From NCBI GenBank assembly GCA_965116325.1, contig OZ220675.1:2046001-2110000 (forward strand): 64,000 nt of DNA. The letters are read 5' to 3'. The notes beneath the pieces are model-generated. The model had not been told where the DNA came from. It saw nothing but the letters and a program-made list of their open reading frames with translations, and made no database searches. Shown in pieces: positions 43,086 through 50,977 of the stretch (the stretch's first letter is position 1; each line of letters starts with the position of its first letter). Origin of the DNA: JAGWBF01 sp965116325 (GTDB taxonomy: Bacteria; Chloroflexota; Dehalococcoidia; Lucifugimonadales; JAGWBF01). A program made the translations under genes and the position numbers.

Positions 43086-43230
43086 GCTGCCTCCTTGTTT
43101 CCCCACCTGTCTTTGGCTAACATGGTAACACGCAATCCAGAATACGGACAAGGAACCCTCGGGGGGATTGGGTTGGGTATGCAACTCTGCAACATCTCCA
43201 CCCTCCAGTGGGCCTGTCCAAGGAAGCTGC

Positions 43231-44628
43231 ATGGTTTCATCCAACGAACAGTATGATCTGGTGGTGATTGGGGCCGGGCCGGGGGGCTACGTCGCCGCCA
43301 TAAGGGCGGCCCAGCTTGGCATGAAGACGGCCGTCGTGGAGCGGGAAGCCCTGGGAGGCGTTTGTCTCAACTGGGGCTGTATCCCCAGCAAAGCCCTGCT
43401 GCGAAATGCCGAGGTGCTGACCCTGCTGAGAAGGGCCGACGAATTCGGCTTCCAGTTCGATAACCTGAAGATCGACTACTCCAAGGCTGTGGACCGGAGC
43501 AGGAAAGTTGTGGAGCAGAACACCAAGGGCATCGGCTTCCTGTTCCGCAAACACAAGGTGGAGCATATCCAGGGGGATGCCAAGATAGTTGCGCCGGGCA
43601 TGGTGGAGGTTGCTCCCGAAGGGCGCACCATCGGCGCCGGGAACATCATCCTGGCCACGGGCGCCAGGCCCCGTGCCATACCGGACCTCCCTGTGGACGG
43701 ACGCACAGTTATCACCAGCCGCGAGGCGCTGGACATGCGGGAGCTGCCTCAGAGCATCGTGATTGTCGGCGCTGGCGCCACGGGGGTCGAGTTCGCTTAT
43801 CTCTGCAACGCCTATGGTGTGGATGTCACGGTGGTGGAGCTGCTGCCCCGGGTCGTTCCCAACGAGGATGAAGAGATCAGCCAGCAGCTTGAACGAGCGC
43901 TGACGCGGGAAGGCATTCGTTTCCTGACCGGCTCCAAGGTGGTCGGCTTGAAGCATTCGGGGGACGGTGCTCAGCTAACCATACAGAAAGCTGAGGGCGA
44001 AGAAGAGTCTGTCCAGTGCTCCAAGGTGCTGGTGGCTATCGGGGTCCAGGGCAATGTCGACGGTTTGGGGATTGAGAGCTTGGGCGTGGAGGTGAAGTCG
44101 GGATTCATCCAGGTGGATGACCGGATGGCCACCAATGTGCCCGGGGTCTACGCCATAGGTGATGTGACGGGCAAAATGCTCCTGGCTCATGTGGCTTCGG
44201 CCCAGGGGGTGACTGCCGTCGAGTCCATCGCCGGGATGGACCCGCCCGCCTTGGACTACACCTACATGCCCCGGGCGACCTACTGCATACCTCAGGTTGC
44301 CAGCTTCGGGTTGACCGAGGCCCAAGCTGTAGAGCAAGGTAAGACCATCAAGGTGGGTAAGTTCCCCTTCAGGGCCAGTGGGAAGGCCCTGGCCATCGGC
44401 GAACCCGCCGGCATAGCGAAACTGGTGGTTGATGCCGAGTACGGTGAGATCCTGGGCGCCCACTTGGTGGGACCGGAAGTTACCGAAATGCTGGGGGAGC
44501 TGTCCCTGGCGCGACTCCTGGAGGGCACAACCCAGGAGCTGGGCTGGATGGTGCATTCCCATCCCACCCTTTCGGAGGCCATCAAGGAGGCTGCCCTGGG
44601 CGCCGATGGGGCGTCGATTCACATATGA
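43231..44628 (+). CDS. lpdA: Dihydrolipoamide dehydrogenase (E3)
   Basis: A 465-residue flavoprotein disulfide reductase. The FAD site is DLVVIGAGPGGYVAAIRAAQLG, the redox disulfide is GGVCLNWGCIPSK, the NAD site is IVIVGAGATGVEFAYL, and the active-site His-Glu pair is in HSHPTLSE near the end. It reoxidises lipoyl groups in 2-oxo-acid dehydrogenase complexes. The open frame begins 21 codons earlier, but ATG at 43231 after AGGAAG gives the usual N-terminus. The E2 gene follows 31 bases later; E1 is not in the window. Confidence 0.95.
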   Translation: MVSSNEQYDLVVIGAGPGGYVAAIRAAQLGMKTAVVEREALGGVCLNWGCIPSKALLRNAEVLTLLRRADEFGFQFDNLKIDYSKAVDRSRKVVEQNTKGIGFLFRKHKVEHIQGDAKIVAPGMVEVAPEGRTIGAGNIILATGARPRAIPDLPVDGRTVITSREALDMRELPQSIVIVGAGATGVEFAYLCNAYGVDVTVVELLPRVVPNEDEEISQQLERALTREGIRFLTGSKVVGLKHSGDGAQLTIQKAEGEEESVQCSKVLVAIGVQGNVDGLGIESLGVEVKSGFIQVDDRMATNVPGVYAIGDVTGKMLLAHVASAQGVTAVESIAGMDPPALDYTYMPRATYCIPQVASFGLTEAQAVEQGKTIKVGKFPFRASGKALAIGEPAGIAKLVVDAEYGEILGAHLVGPEVTEMLGELSLARLLEGTTQELGWMVHSHPTLSEAIKEAALGADGASIHI

Positions 44629-44659
44629 TGGACCCATACCAGCCTGATAAGAGGTGGAA

Positions 44660-45835
44660 TTGGCGACCACGGTGATCATGCCCCAGATGGGCTACGATAT
44701 GCGCGAGGGCACCGTCGTTCGCTGGCACAAGAGAGAAGGGGACGACGTGGCCCGGGGCGATATCCTGGCTGAGATAGAGACCGACAAGGCCACGGTGGAG
44801 ATGGAGGCCTTCTCTCCGGGCATCTTGGGCAGGATCGTGGCCGAAGAAGGACGCACCGTCCCAGTGGGTGACCCCATCGCAGTCATCATTAGCCCCGGTG
44901 AGGCTGTTCCTGAGCTGGAGCATGTGCCTGGCACTCCAACCTCCCCCGCTGCACCCGCCGAGCCTGCGGCGCCGCCGCCAATGGCATCTCCCCAAGCATC
45001 GGGGGATGTGAAGGCGAGCCCTCTTGCCAGGCGACTGGCTAGGGAGAAGGCTATACCTCTGGCTTCCATATCAGGCACCGGACCTGGCGGCAGGATCACC
45101 GAGGCGGATGTGCTGCGGGCGGAAGAGGCTGGCGGAGTTCCGGCCCCGGCTTCCCAGGAAGGGGCCGAGATCAGCCCCATGCGCCGAGCCATAGCCCGGA
45201 TAACCGCCCAGAGCAAGCGCGAGGTACCCCACTTCTACGTCACCGCCGAAGTGAACATGGCCCAGGCGATGTCGGTGCGCCGCCAGGTCAACGAGACCCT
45301 TTCCGACGGGCAGCGAGTCAGCGTCAACGACCTGATCGTAAAAGCATCAGCCCTGGCCTTGGTCAAGCACCCCAAATTCAACGCTTCTCTGGACGGCGAC
45401 CGCCTTTTGATTCACGAGGACCTCAACATTGGCATAGCAGTGGCTTTGGAACAGGGGCTTATCGTTCCTTCCATTTCCCGATGCCAGGACCGGTCCCTGG
45501 TTGACATCGCCAGGGCCAGCAGCGATCTTGTCCGGCGGACCCAGGAGAATCGGCTGAAGGCCGAGGAGTACAGTGGCAGCACCTTCAGCGTCAGCAACCT
45601 GGGGATGCACGATGTGGACAGCTTCGCCGCCATTATCCTCCCTCCCAATGCGGCGGTCCTGGCTGTGGGCGCAGTCAGGGAGCAGCCGGTGGTCCAGGAT
45701 GGGCAGGTGGTGGTTGGCCAGGTGATGAAAGCCACCCTCTCGGTGGACCACCGGGTCGCCGACGGCGCTGAGGGGGCTGCCTTTCTCGTTGAGATCAAGG
45801 CAAACCTGGAAAACCCCGTCCGTCTGCTGCTGTGA
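44660..45835 (+). CDS. Dihydrolipoamide acyltransferase (E2)
   Basis: A 391-residue E2 subunit of a 2-oxo-acid dehydrogenase complex. The lipoyl domain (residues ~1-80) carries the lipoyl lysine in ETDKATVE. An Ala-Pro linker precedes the peripheral subunit-binding domain SPLARRLAREKAIPLASISG and GPGGRITEADV. The catalytic domain has MRRAIARITAQSKREVPHF and the active-site His-Asp motif SVDHRVADGAEG. Whether it serves pyruvate or branched-chain acids is not clear, because E1 is absent here. TTG at 44660, after GAGGTGG, gives the usual start MATTVIMPQMG. Confidence 0.93.
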   Translation: MATTVIMPQMGYDMREGTVVRWHKREGDDVARGDILAEIETDKATVEMEAFSPGILGRIVAEEGRTVPVGDPIAVIISPGEAVPELEHVPGTPTSPAAPAEPAAPPPMASPQASGDVKASPLARRLAREKAIPLASISGTGPGGRITEADVLRAEEAGGVPAPASQEGAEISPMRRAIARITAQSKREVPHFYVTAEVNMAQAMSVRRQVNETLSDGQRVSVNDLIVKASALALVKHPKFNASLDGDRLLIHEDLNIGIAVALEQGLIVPSISRCQDRSLVDIARASSDLVRRTQENRLKAEEYSGSTFSVSNLGMHDVDSFAAIILPPNAAVLAVGAVREQPVVQDGQVVVGQVMKATLSVDHRVADGAEGAAFLVEIKANLENPVRLLL

Positions 45836-45882
45836 TGCGCCCCATATCGCCTGCTCTTATCCTGGGCTGAGATACAACTTCC

Positions 45883-47283
45883 ATGACTGCTGAACCGGGA
45901 AACGCTACATACCCCCGCCGGGTGTACCCGCTAAGTCCCCGGGACCTTACCGAGGAGCAGTTGGCTGTGGTGTTCGCCATGACCTCCCGGCGTCCCGAGG
46001 CCTTCGATGAGATTGCCGTACAGGTAAGCGAGGAGAAGGCGGCCGACTTTCACGAACGGTGGGTTCTGGGCTACGGTCATGCGTCGGTGGCGGAGCACGC
46101 CATCATTCACATGGCAGTGGAGAACATCTCCCGGCTGGCGTGCGATACGTTGGAAGACAACCGGCTGGCATCCTACACCGAGAAATCATCCCGCTACCAA
46201 GTGCTCCCACAAGGGTACTACCACGTTCCGCAGGAGCTTGATGGCCACCCTTCCCTGAAGAAAGTTTACATAAACGCCTGCGTGGCGTTGTTCGCCACCT
46301 ATGCCAGCGTGGTGGACTCCAGCCTGGAGTACCTGGCAACGATTAACCCCCGGCGGGAAGACGAAAGAGATGGGGCCTACCGGCTGAGGCTGAGGCGAAT
46401 AGCGACGGACAGCTGCCGTGCGCTGCTCCCGGCCGCAACCCTCACCAACGTGGGGGTCACCATGAACGCCCGGCTCATGGAACATGCCATCACGAAGCTC
46501 CTCTCCTCCAACCTGGCCGAAGAGCAGGCCTTGGGGGAGGAGCTGAAGGTGAAGGGCCGGGAGATTGCGCCGACCCTTGTCAGGTACGCCGAGCGAAAGG
46601 ACTACCTGGTTTCCTCCCGGGATGCCCAGATCCTGAAAGCAGGTGGGCTATCTGGGGAGAATGGGGACGGCTGCGACGTCGCCTTGGTGCAATACGATAA
46701 AGATGCTGAGCGCAAGGTGGCAGCGGGCCTGCTGTACCAGTTTTCCGGCATGCCTTACGGACAGGTGGTGAGCCGGGTCGAGCAGATGTCCCAGGATGAT
46801 CTGTCAAGCCTATTTGATGCGTGCATGGAGGGGATGGGCGATCATGATGCTCCTCCCAGGGCCTTCGAGATGGCCGACTACACCTTCGAGTTCACCTTAG
46901 ATTATGGGGCCTACCGGGAATTCAAGCGCCATCGCATGCAGTCCTACATTCCTCAGCCGTTGAACCTGGAAGAGGGGTACCTGACTCCCGAGCTGGTTGT
47001 GGATGCAGGTTTGGAGGGTGAGTACGCAGGCGCCATGGACCTGGCTAAGGAGGCCTTCGTTCAGACCAGCGAGCGCCTGCCCGATGTGGCCCAGTACCTT
47101 GCTACCCATGCCCATAATCGCCGAGTGCTGGCCAAGATGAACCTGCGGGAGTGCTACCACCTGTTCAAGCTGCGCACCCAGCCCCAAGCCCACTTCTCCA
47201 TCAGGGAGCCCATGGTCCGTGCCCTCGAGCTGGTGAAGGAGGTCCATCCCCGCTTGTTTAAGTACATCCGGCTGAGGACTTAA
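45883..47283 (+). CDS. Double-length FAD-dependent thymidylate synthase-like protein (ThyX)
   Basis: A 466-residue protein about twice the usual ThyX length, built of two ThyX-like halves. Half 1 has GHASVAEHAIIHM (64-76) and SYTEKSSRYQV (97-107), matching the start and end of the ThyX signature, but the central RHR is replaced by DNR at 92-94. Half 2 has the RHR at 349-351 (REFKRHRMQSY) but lacks the SxRY end. The two halves may form a pseudo-dimer with one complete composite site, or the protein may have another flavin role. The family makes dTMP with methylene-THF and NADPH. It follows the E2 gene by 47 bases and ends at a strong terminator. Confidence 0.85.
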   Translation: MTAEPGNATYPRRVYPLSPRDLTEEQLAVVFAMTSRRPEAFDEIAVQVSEEKAADFHERWVLGYGHASVAEHAIIHMAVENISRLACDTLEDNRLASYTEKSSRYQVLPQGYYHVPQELDGHPSLKKVYINACVALFATYASVVDSSLEYLATINPRREDERDGAYRLRLRRIATDSCRALLPAATLTNVGVTMNARLMEHAITKLLSSNLAEEQALGEELKVKGREIAPTLVRYAERKDYLVSSRDAQILKAGGLSGENGDGCDVALVQYDKDAERKVAAGLLYQFSGMPYGQVVSRVEQMSQDDLSSLFDACMEGMGDHDAPPRAFEMADYTFEFTLDYGAYREFKRHRMQSYIPQPLNLEEGYLTPELVVDAGLEGEYAGAMDLAKEAFVQTSERLPDVAQYLATHAHNRRVLAKMNLRECYHLFKLRTQPQAHFSIREPMVRALELVKEVHPRLFKYIRLRT

Positions 47284-47305
47284 GGCCCAGGCTTCGAGAG
47301 ACAAG

Positions 47306-47335
47306 AAGAGGGACGCTCACACGAGCGTCCCTCTT
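47306..47335. terminator. Bidirectional intrinsic terminator between thyX-like and hesB-like genes
   Basis: A perfect 13-base stem (47306-47318 with 47323-47335) has a four-base ACAC loop. The plus strand ends in CTCTTTC, and the minus strand reads CTCTTC then TTGTC, so it can serve both converging genes. Confidence 0.78.
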
Positions 47336-47369
47336 TCATGGTCCTTGGTTCGTGAAGTGGGTTAGCTGC

Positions 47370-47738
47370 CTAGTGGCCGCAACCGGAACCGCACCCGCCT
47401 CCGCCGGCTCCACAGCCGCATCCACCTGCTCCGCAGCCGCATCCGCCGGTGGAGAACATCGGGTTGTTGATGACAAACCCCACGCGGGTTAGGTCCTCAA
47501 CGTAGTCGATGGTGGCTTCCTCGAGGAAGGGCGCGCTGTCCGAGTCCATGAGGAAGCTAATGCCATCCATCTGCAAGATGGTGTCCTCGCTTTGGGACTC
47601 GTTTTCCAAGGTCATCATGTACTGGATTCCGCCATGCTCGGCGGGGGCGGCGATAACTCGCAGGGACGACCCGGTCTCCCCCTGCTCTTCCATCACCTCC
47701 TTGAGCTTCTCCAAAGCCGGCGAGGTCACCTCAAGCAT
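47370..47738 (-). CDS. HesB/IscA-type protein with Cys-Gly repeat tail
   Basis: A 122-residue A-type iron-sulfur carrier-like protein. The core LEVTSPALEKLKEVMEEQG and FLMDSDSAPFLEEATIDYVED follows the IscA/HesB fold. The first conserved Cys of the family is missing (RVIAAPAEHGGIQYMM), while the C-terminal CxC is expanded into a tail of CGCGAGG repeats with eight cysteines, ending GCGSGCGH (about residues 98-122). It may carry a cluster or another metal through the tail only. It has its own promoter (47796-47825). Confidence 0.8.
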   Translation of the reverse strand: MLEVTSPALEKLKEVMEEQGETGSSLRVIAAPAEHGGIQYMMTLENESQSEDTILQMDGISFLMDSDSAPFLEEATIDYVEDLTRVGFVINNPMFSTGGCGCGAGGCGCGAGGGGCGSGCGH

Positions 47739-47795
47739 AACTCGGCTCCTTTCACAGGCGAGTGTGATCCATCTCTGGAACCGCCTTAGTAGCCA

Positions 47796-47825
47796 ATGCT
47801 AACACGCAGCTTTCTCCATGGTCAA
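47796..47825 (-). promoter_or_regulatory. Promoter of the hesB-like gene
   Basis: On the minus strand TTGACC (47820-47825) and TAGCAT (47796-47801) are 18 bases apart, about 60 bases before the start at 47738. The -10 match is moderate. Confidence 0.45.
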
Positions 47826-47864
47826 TAGCAACGGAAGGGTGTTTGACCTGCCTATCCCCTATCC

Positions 47865-47894
47865 TTGACGGCTCTCAAAAAGCGATGCTAGAGT
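47865..47894 (+). promoter_or_regulatory. Promoter of meaB
   Basis: TTGACG (47865-47870) and TAGAGT (47889-47894) are 18 bases apart, about 42 bases before the ATG at 47937. Confidence 0.5.
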
Positions 47895-47936
47895 ACGCCA
47901 TCACCTTGGCCCCATCTTGCTGGGACCCCTTCTAAA

Positions 47937-48923
47937 ATGGACGAATCAATACGCCAGTTGATCAGGGGAGACAAGCGGATGCTTTCGCGCCTCATCAGCA
48001 TCGTAGAGCAGGAAGGCCCCCAGGGAGCGCAGGTGATGGCCCAGGTGTTCCCCCACTGCGGGAAGGCCTACTGCATAGGCATCACTGGCCCTCCCGGGGC
48101 CGGCAAAAGCACCCTGGTGGACTCCCTCGTCAAGGTGATTCGCGGTCGCGGCCACACCGCCGGCGTGATCGCAGTGGACCCAACCAGCGCCTACAGCGGT
48201 GGTGCCTTCCTCGGGGACCGTATCCGAATGCAGCGCCACTTCATGGACCCAGGCGTTTACATAAGAAGCATGGCGACCCGAAGCAACCCTGGAGGACTGC
48301 CCAGGATGGTACAGGGAGCGGTGCAGCTGTTGGATGCGGCCGGCACCGACTTCGTGCTGGTCGAAACCGTGGGTGTGGGCCAGACGGAGCTGGGCATCTT
48401 GGATGTGGCGGACAGCGTCCTGGTGGTGTTGATGCCCGAGTCCGGAGATGTAATTCAGACGCTGAAGGCAGGCTTGATGGAGGTCGCCGACATCTACGTG
48501 GTAAACAAGTCGGACCTGCAGGGAGCTGACAAGATGATCGCTGCCCTTGGGGCCATGCTCCACATGGCCGACGCATCCGAGGGTTGGTCTCCGAAGGTGA
48601 CCTCCACCCAGGCCCATGCGGACATTGGAGTTACGGAGCTCTACGAGAGCATACTGGAGCATCGCGAAGGCCAGGTGGCCGAAGGGCTCCTGGAGCAGCG
48701 GAGAAATGAGCGAAGGAGCCGCGAGTTCACCCGGGCCCTGCAGGCGGGCATCCTCCAGCAGCTCCAGCAAGGCTTGTCTGAGAACGAAGTCTTAAGGAGC
48801 GCCCTGGAGAAGGTGGCCTCCGGGCAGGCGGAGCCTTACTCTTCGGCGCTGAAGCTCCTGGAGGGCGGCATCTCCCGCAATCTCTCCTCGCCGCCGTCCA
48901 AGAGCACTTGCGAGAATCTGTAA
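47937..48923 (+). CDS. meaB: Methylmalonyl-CoA mutase-associated GTPase MeaB
   Basis: A 328-residue G3E-family GTPase that loads and protects cobalamin-dependent methylmalonyl-CoA mutase. The P-loop GPPGAGKST is at residues 51-59. DPTSAYSGGAFLGDRIRM and the base-recognition VVNKSDLQGAD are conserved, as are SMATRSNPGGLPRM and FVLVETVGVGQTE. No mutase subunit lies in the window, so the partner is elsewhere in the genome. The related IcmF/ArgK annotation refers to the same family. Confidence 0.92.
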   Translation: MDESIRQLIRGDKRMLSRLISIVEQEGPQGAQVMAQVFPHCGKAYCIGITGPPGAGKSTLVDSLVKVIRGRGHTAGVIAVDPTSAYSGGAFLGDRIRMQRHFMDPGVYIRSMATRSNPGGLPRMVQGAVQLLDAAGTDFVLVETVGVGQTELGILDVADSVLVVLMPESGDVIQTLKAGLMEVADIYVVNKSDLQGADKMIAALGAMLHMADASEGWSPKVTSTQAHADIGVTELYESILEHREGQVAEGLLEQRRNERRSREFTRALQAGILQQLQQGLSENEVLRSALEKVASGQAEPYSSALKLLEGGISRNLSSPPSKSTCENL

Positions 48924-48989
48924 CCCGAAGCCGAATTAGCCGGCTCTCCGGCTTGTTCCCCAGCTGAATGCTCGCCAGAGGTTAATCCA

Positions 48990-49634
48990 GTGACTGTGAT
49001 GGGCATAGACCTGACCGCATCCTCCAGGCGGGGCAGCGCCTTCGCCTTGCTCGACGAAAAGGCAGGACTCATCGAGTGCAGCGAGTTCTTCGAGCCCGAA
49101 GAGCTTGCCGGCTCCCTTGAGAGACACAAGCCGGAAGTAGTAGCCATCGATGCACCTCTCTCCCTTCCCCTGGGGCTGGACTGCCTGGAAGAGTCTCACC
49201 CCTGCAGTCCCACCCACGACTACAAAGGACGCTCTGCTGAGCAGGAGCTGGCCCGCATACGCATAGGCTGTTTCTTCACCACGAAGCGGTCTATCATCAA
49301 GGGAGTCGTATATCGTGGCCAAGACATCTCCCGGCGTCTTTCCAAGCAGGGATTCACTGTCATTGAGGTTTACCCTTATGCGACCAAGGTGATCCTCTTC
49401 GGGGAGAAGATTCCTTCGAAGCTCACAAGCCGCGGCTTGGAGTACCTGAAGGACCGCCTAAGCACCATGGTGACCGGCCTGGATGATTACATGGACGGGC
49501 TAAACCATGACGGCTGTGATGCCCTCCTGGCCGCTTACACCGGGTGGCTCTATTGCAACGATCAGACCGATGCCTTGGGCATCCCCGAGGAGGGGCACAT
49601 CATCGTGCCGAAGGCCTCCATTCGAGCGCCCTAG
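48990..49634 (+). CDS. DUF429 domain protein
   Basis: A 214-residue protein of the DUF429 family, which has an RNase H-like fold and no proven function. Visible landmarks are MGIDLTASSRRGSAFALLD, VVAIDAPLSLP, VYRGQDISRRL, VIEVYPYATKVILFG and HDGCDALLAAYTGWLY. The acidic residues in GIDLT, AIDAPLS, EVYP and CDALL are placed as in the RNase H fold. It starts with GTG at 48990, 66 bases after meaB; a weak hairpin (48938-48953) separates them. Confidence 0.82.
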   Translation: MTVMGIDLTASSRRGSAFALLDEKAGLIECSEFFEPEELAGSLERHKPEVVAIDAPLSLPLGLDCLEESHPCSPTHDYKGRSAEQELARIRIGCFFTTKRSIIKGVVYRGQDISRRLSKQGFTVIEVYPYATKVILFGEKIPSKLTSRGLEYLKDRLSTMVTGLDDYMDGLNHDGCDALLAAYTGWLYCNDQTDALGIPEEGHIIVPKASIRAP

Positions 49635-49713
49635 TGCCCGGTGGCGCTTCCCTGTCTTATTTCAGGGAGGCCAGCCCGCGAGCTTTGTAACTTTGATTTA
49701 AGGTGGTGTCGAA

Positions 49714-50100
49714 ATGGATCTTGAGGTATTGACCAGGGATGTTGAACTGGATGAGCGTTTGCGCAGTCGGATCTCAAGAAAGGCCGAAAGCCTGGACAAG
49801 CGTATCAAGGGCATTACCACAGCCATCGTCGAGCTTTCCCTAAACAACTCCCGCCGGAAAGAGGACCGTTTCATTGTGGGGGTGACCCTGGATGTAGCGG
49901 GAACCGCCCTTCGGACTGAGGAAAGGTCCGAGAGCATAATGGATGCTGTAACCTCGGCGGTGGATGCTATGGAACGCCAGCTAGAGCGCCTGAAGCACAA
50001 AGTGTACAGGAGCGGGCAGTCTCGCAGGGCCGCCCAACATCAGGAATCCCAGGCATCCGATGAGATATCCAGCGAGTCCGAGGATACCGAGACGAGCTAG
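49714..50100 (+). CDS. Ribosome hibernation-promoting factor / YfiA family
   Basis: A 128-residue HPF/RaiA-family protein that binds the 30S decoding region in stationary phase. Family features are LTRDVELDERLRSRISRKAESLDKR, TAIVELSLNNSRRKEDRFIVGVTLDV and MDAVTSAVDAMERQLERLKHK. It is the short type, lacking the long dimerisation domain, but it ends in a ~25-residue acidic Ser/Glu tail. It converges on the stomatin gene with a four-base overlap. Confidence 0.87.
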   Translation: MDLEVLTRDVELDERLRSRISRKAESLDKRIKGITTAIVELSLNNSRRKEDRFIVGVTLDVAGTALRTEERSESIMDAVTSAVDAMERQLERLKHKVYRSGQSRRAAQHQESQASDEISSESEDTETS

Positions 50101-50960
50101 GAGTTATCTTTCTTTTGCTGGTCCCCGCCGCCCAAGCCCAGGAAGGGCTGCAGCATGGAGGTGAACTCCATGGGGAAGATGAACTTGGTGGCCGGGCTTT
50201 CTCCCATGGCCTTTAAGGTCTCGAAGTACTGCAGGCTCATGGTCTTGTTGTCCACGATGTTTGCCACCTGGTAGATGCGGTCCAGGGCGGTGCTGAATCC
50301 TTCGGCACGAAGGACTTGCGCCTGCTGGTCTCCCTCGGCTTGCAGTATCTCTGACTGGCGTTGACCCTCGGCAGAGAGGATGGCTGCCTGTTTCTCACCT
50401 TCGGCCCGGTTGATCTGGGCTTGGCGCTGACCCTCCGATTCGGTTATCTCCGCTGTCTTGATGGCTGCAGCAGATTTTTCCCGCTCCATGGCCTGCTTTA
50501 CCCCCGGGGGCGGGTCGATTTCGTTGATGGCCACCTGGGTTACCTTCACGCCCCATCGCCCGGTCTCTTCGTCGAGGGCTAACTGCAGGGTATCCCGGAT
50601 TCGCTCGCGCTCTCCCAGGGCAGTGGCCAGATCCGTGTTCCCGATGACCGCCCTAAGGTTGGCTACGGCAAGGTTGATAACCGCCTGTTCCACGTTTTCC
50701 ACGTTTAGGACGGACCTTTCAGCTTCTTCAGCCAGGATCCGCATGTAAATGACAAAGTCCAGGTCAACAACCACGTTGTCCTGGGTAATGTACTTCTGGG
50801 TTGGCACCCGGCGCACCCGTTCTCGCAGGTCAACGATGCGACCAGTCTCCATGATGGGGATCACGAAGCGGAACCCGGCGCCGCTCACCCGGTCCAGGGC
50901 GCCCCATTTGAGGACGACCATCTTTTCGAACTGTTTCACAACCACTATTCCGATAGCCAT
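50097..50960 (-). CDS. SPFH/band 7 (stomatin-like) protein
   Basis: A 287-residue SPFH-domain protein that forms membrane-bound oligomers. It has a very short hydrophobic N-terminus (MAIGIVVVKQFEKMVVLKWG), the SPFH core GAGFRFVIPIMETGRIVDLRER and DNVVVDLDFVIYMRI, then a charged coiled coil rich in Glu, Gln and Ala (about 160-225) and a hydrophobic end. It is 17 bases after the NfeD-type protease gene, the standard stomatin-NfeD pairing, in which the protease can cleave the stomatin. Confidence 0.9.
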   Translation of the reverse strand: MAIGIVVVKQFEKMVVLKWGALDRVSGAGFRFVIPIMETGRIVDLRERVRRVPTQKYITQDNVVVDLDFVIYMRILAEEAERSVLNVENVEQAVINLAVANLRAVIGNTDLATALGERERIRDTLQLALDEETGRWGVKVTQVAINEIDPPPGVKQAMEREKSAAAIKTAEITESEGQRQAQINRAEGEKQAAILSAEGQRQSEILQAEGDQQAQVLRAEGFSTALDRIYQVANIVDNKTMSLQYFETLKAMGESPATKFIFPMEFTSMLQPFLGLGGGDQQKKDNS

Positions 50961-50977
50961 TTCTCCTCCTATGGTCC

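Noticed and set aside
47937..48923. MeaB gene as evidence for a methylmalonyl-CoA mutase operon here
   Set aside because: No mutase subunit or epimerase lies within the window; the neighbours are DUF429 and HPF.
37007..49000. Selenoprotein readthrough of the TGA-ended genes near selC (thioredoxin, RidA 2, arsM-like, hesB-like)
   Set aside because: Thioredoxin has normal CGPC, and the others reach their expected family length at the annotated stop; I saw no convincing coding sequence after any UGA.
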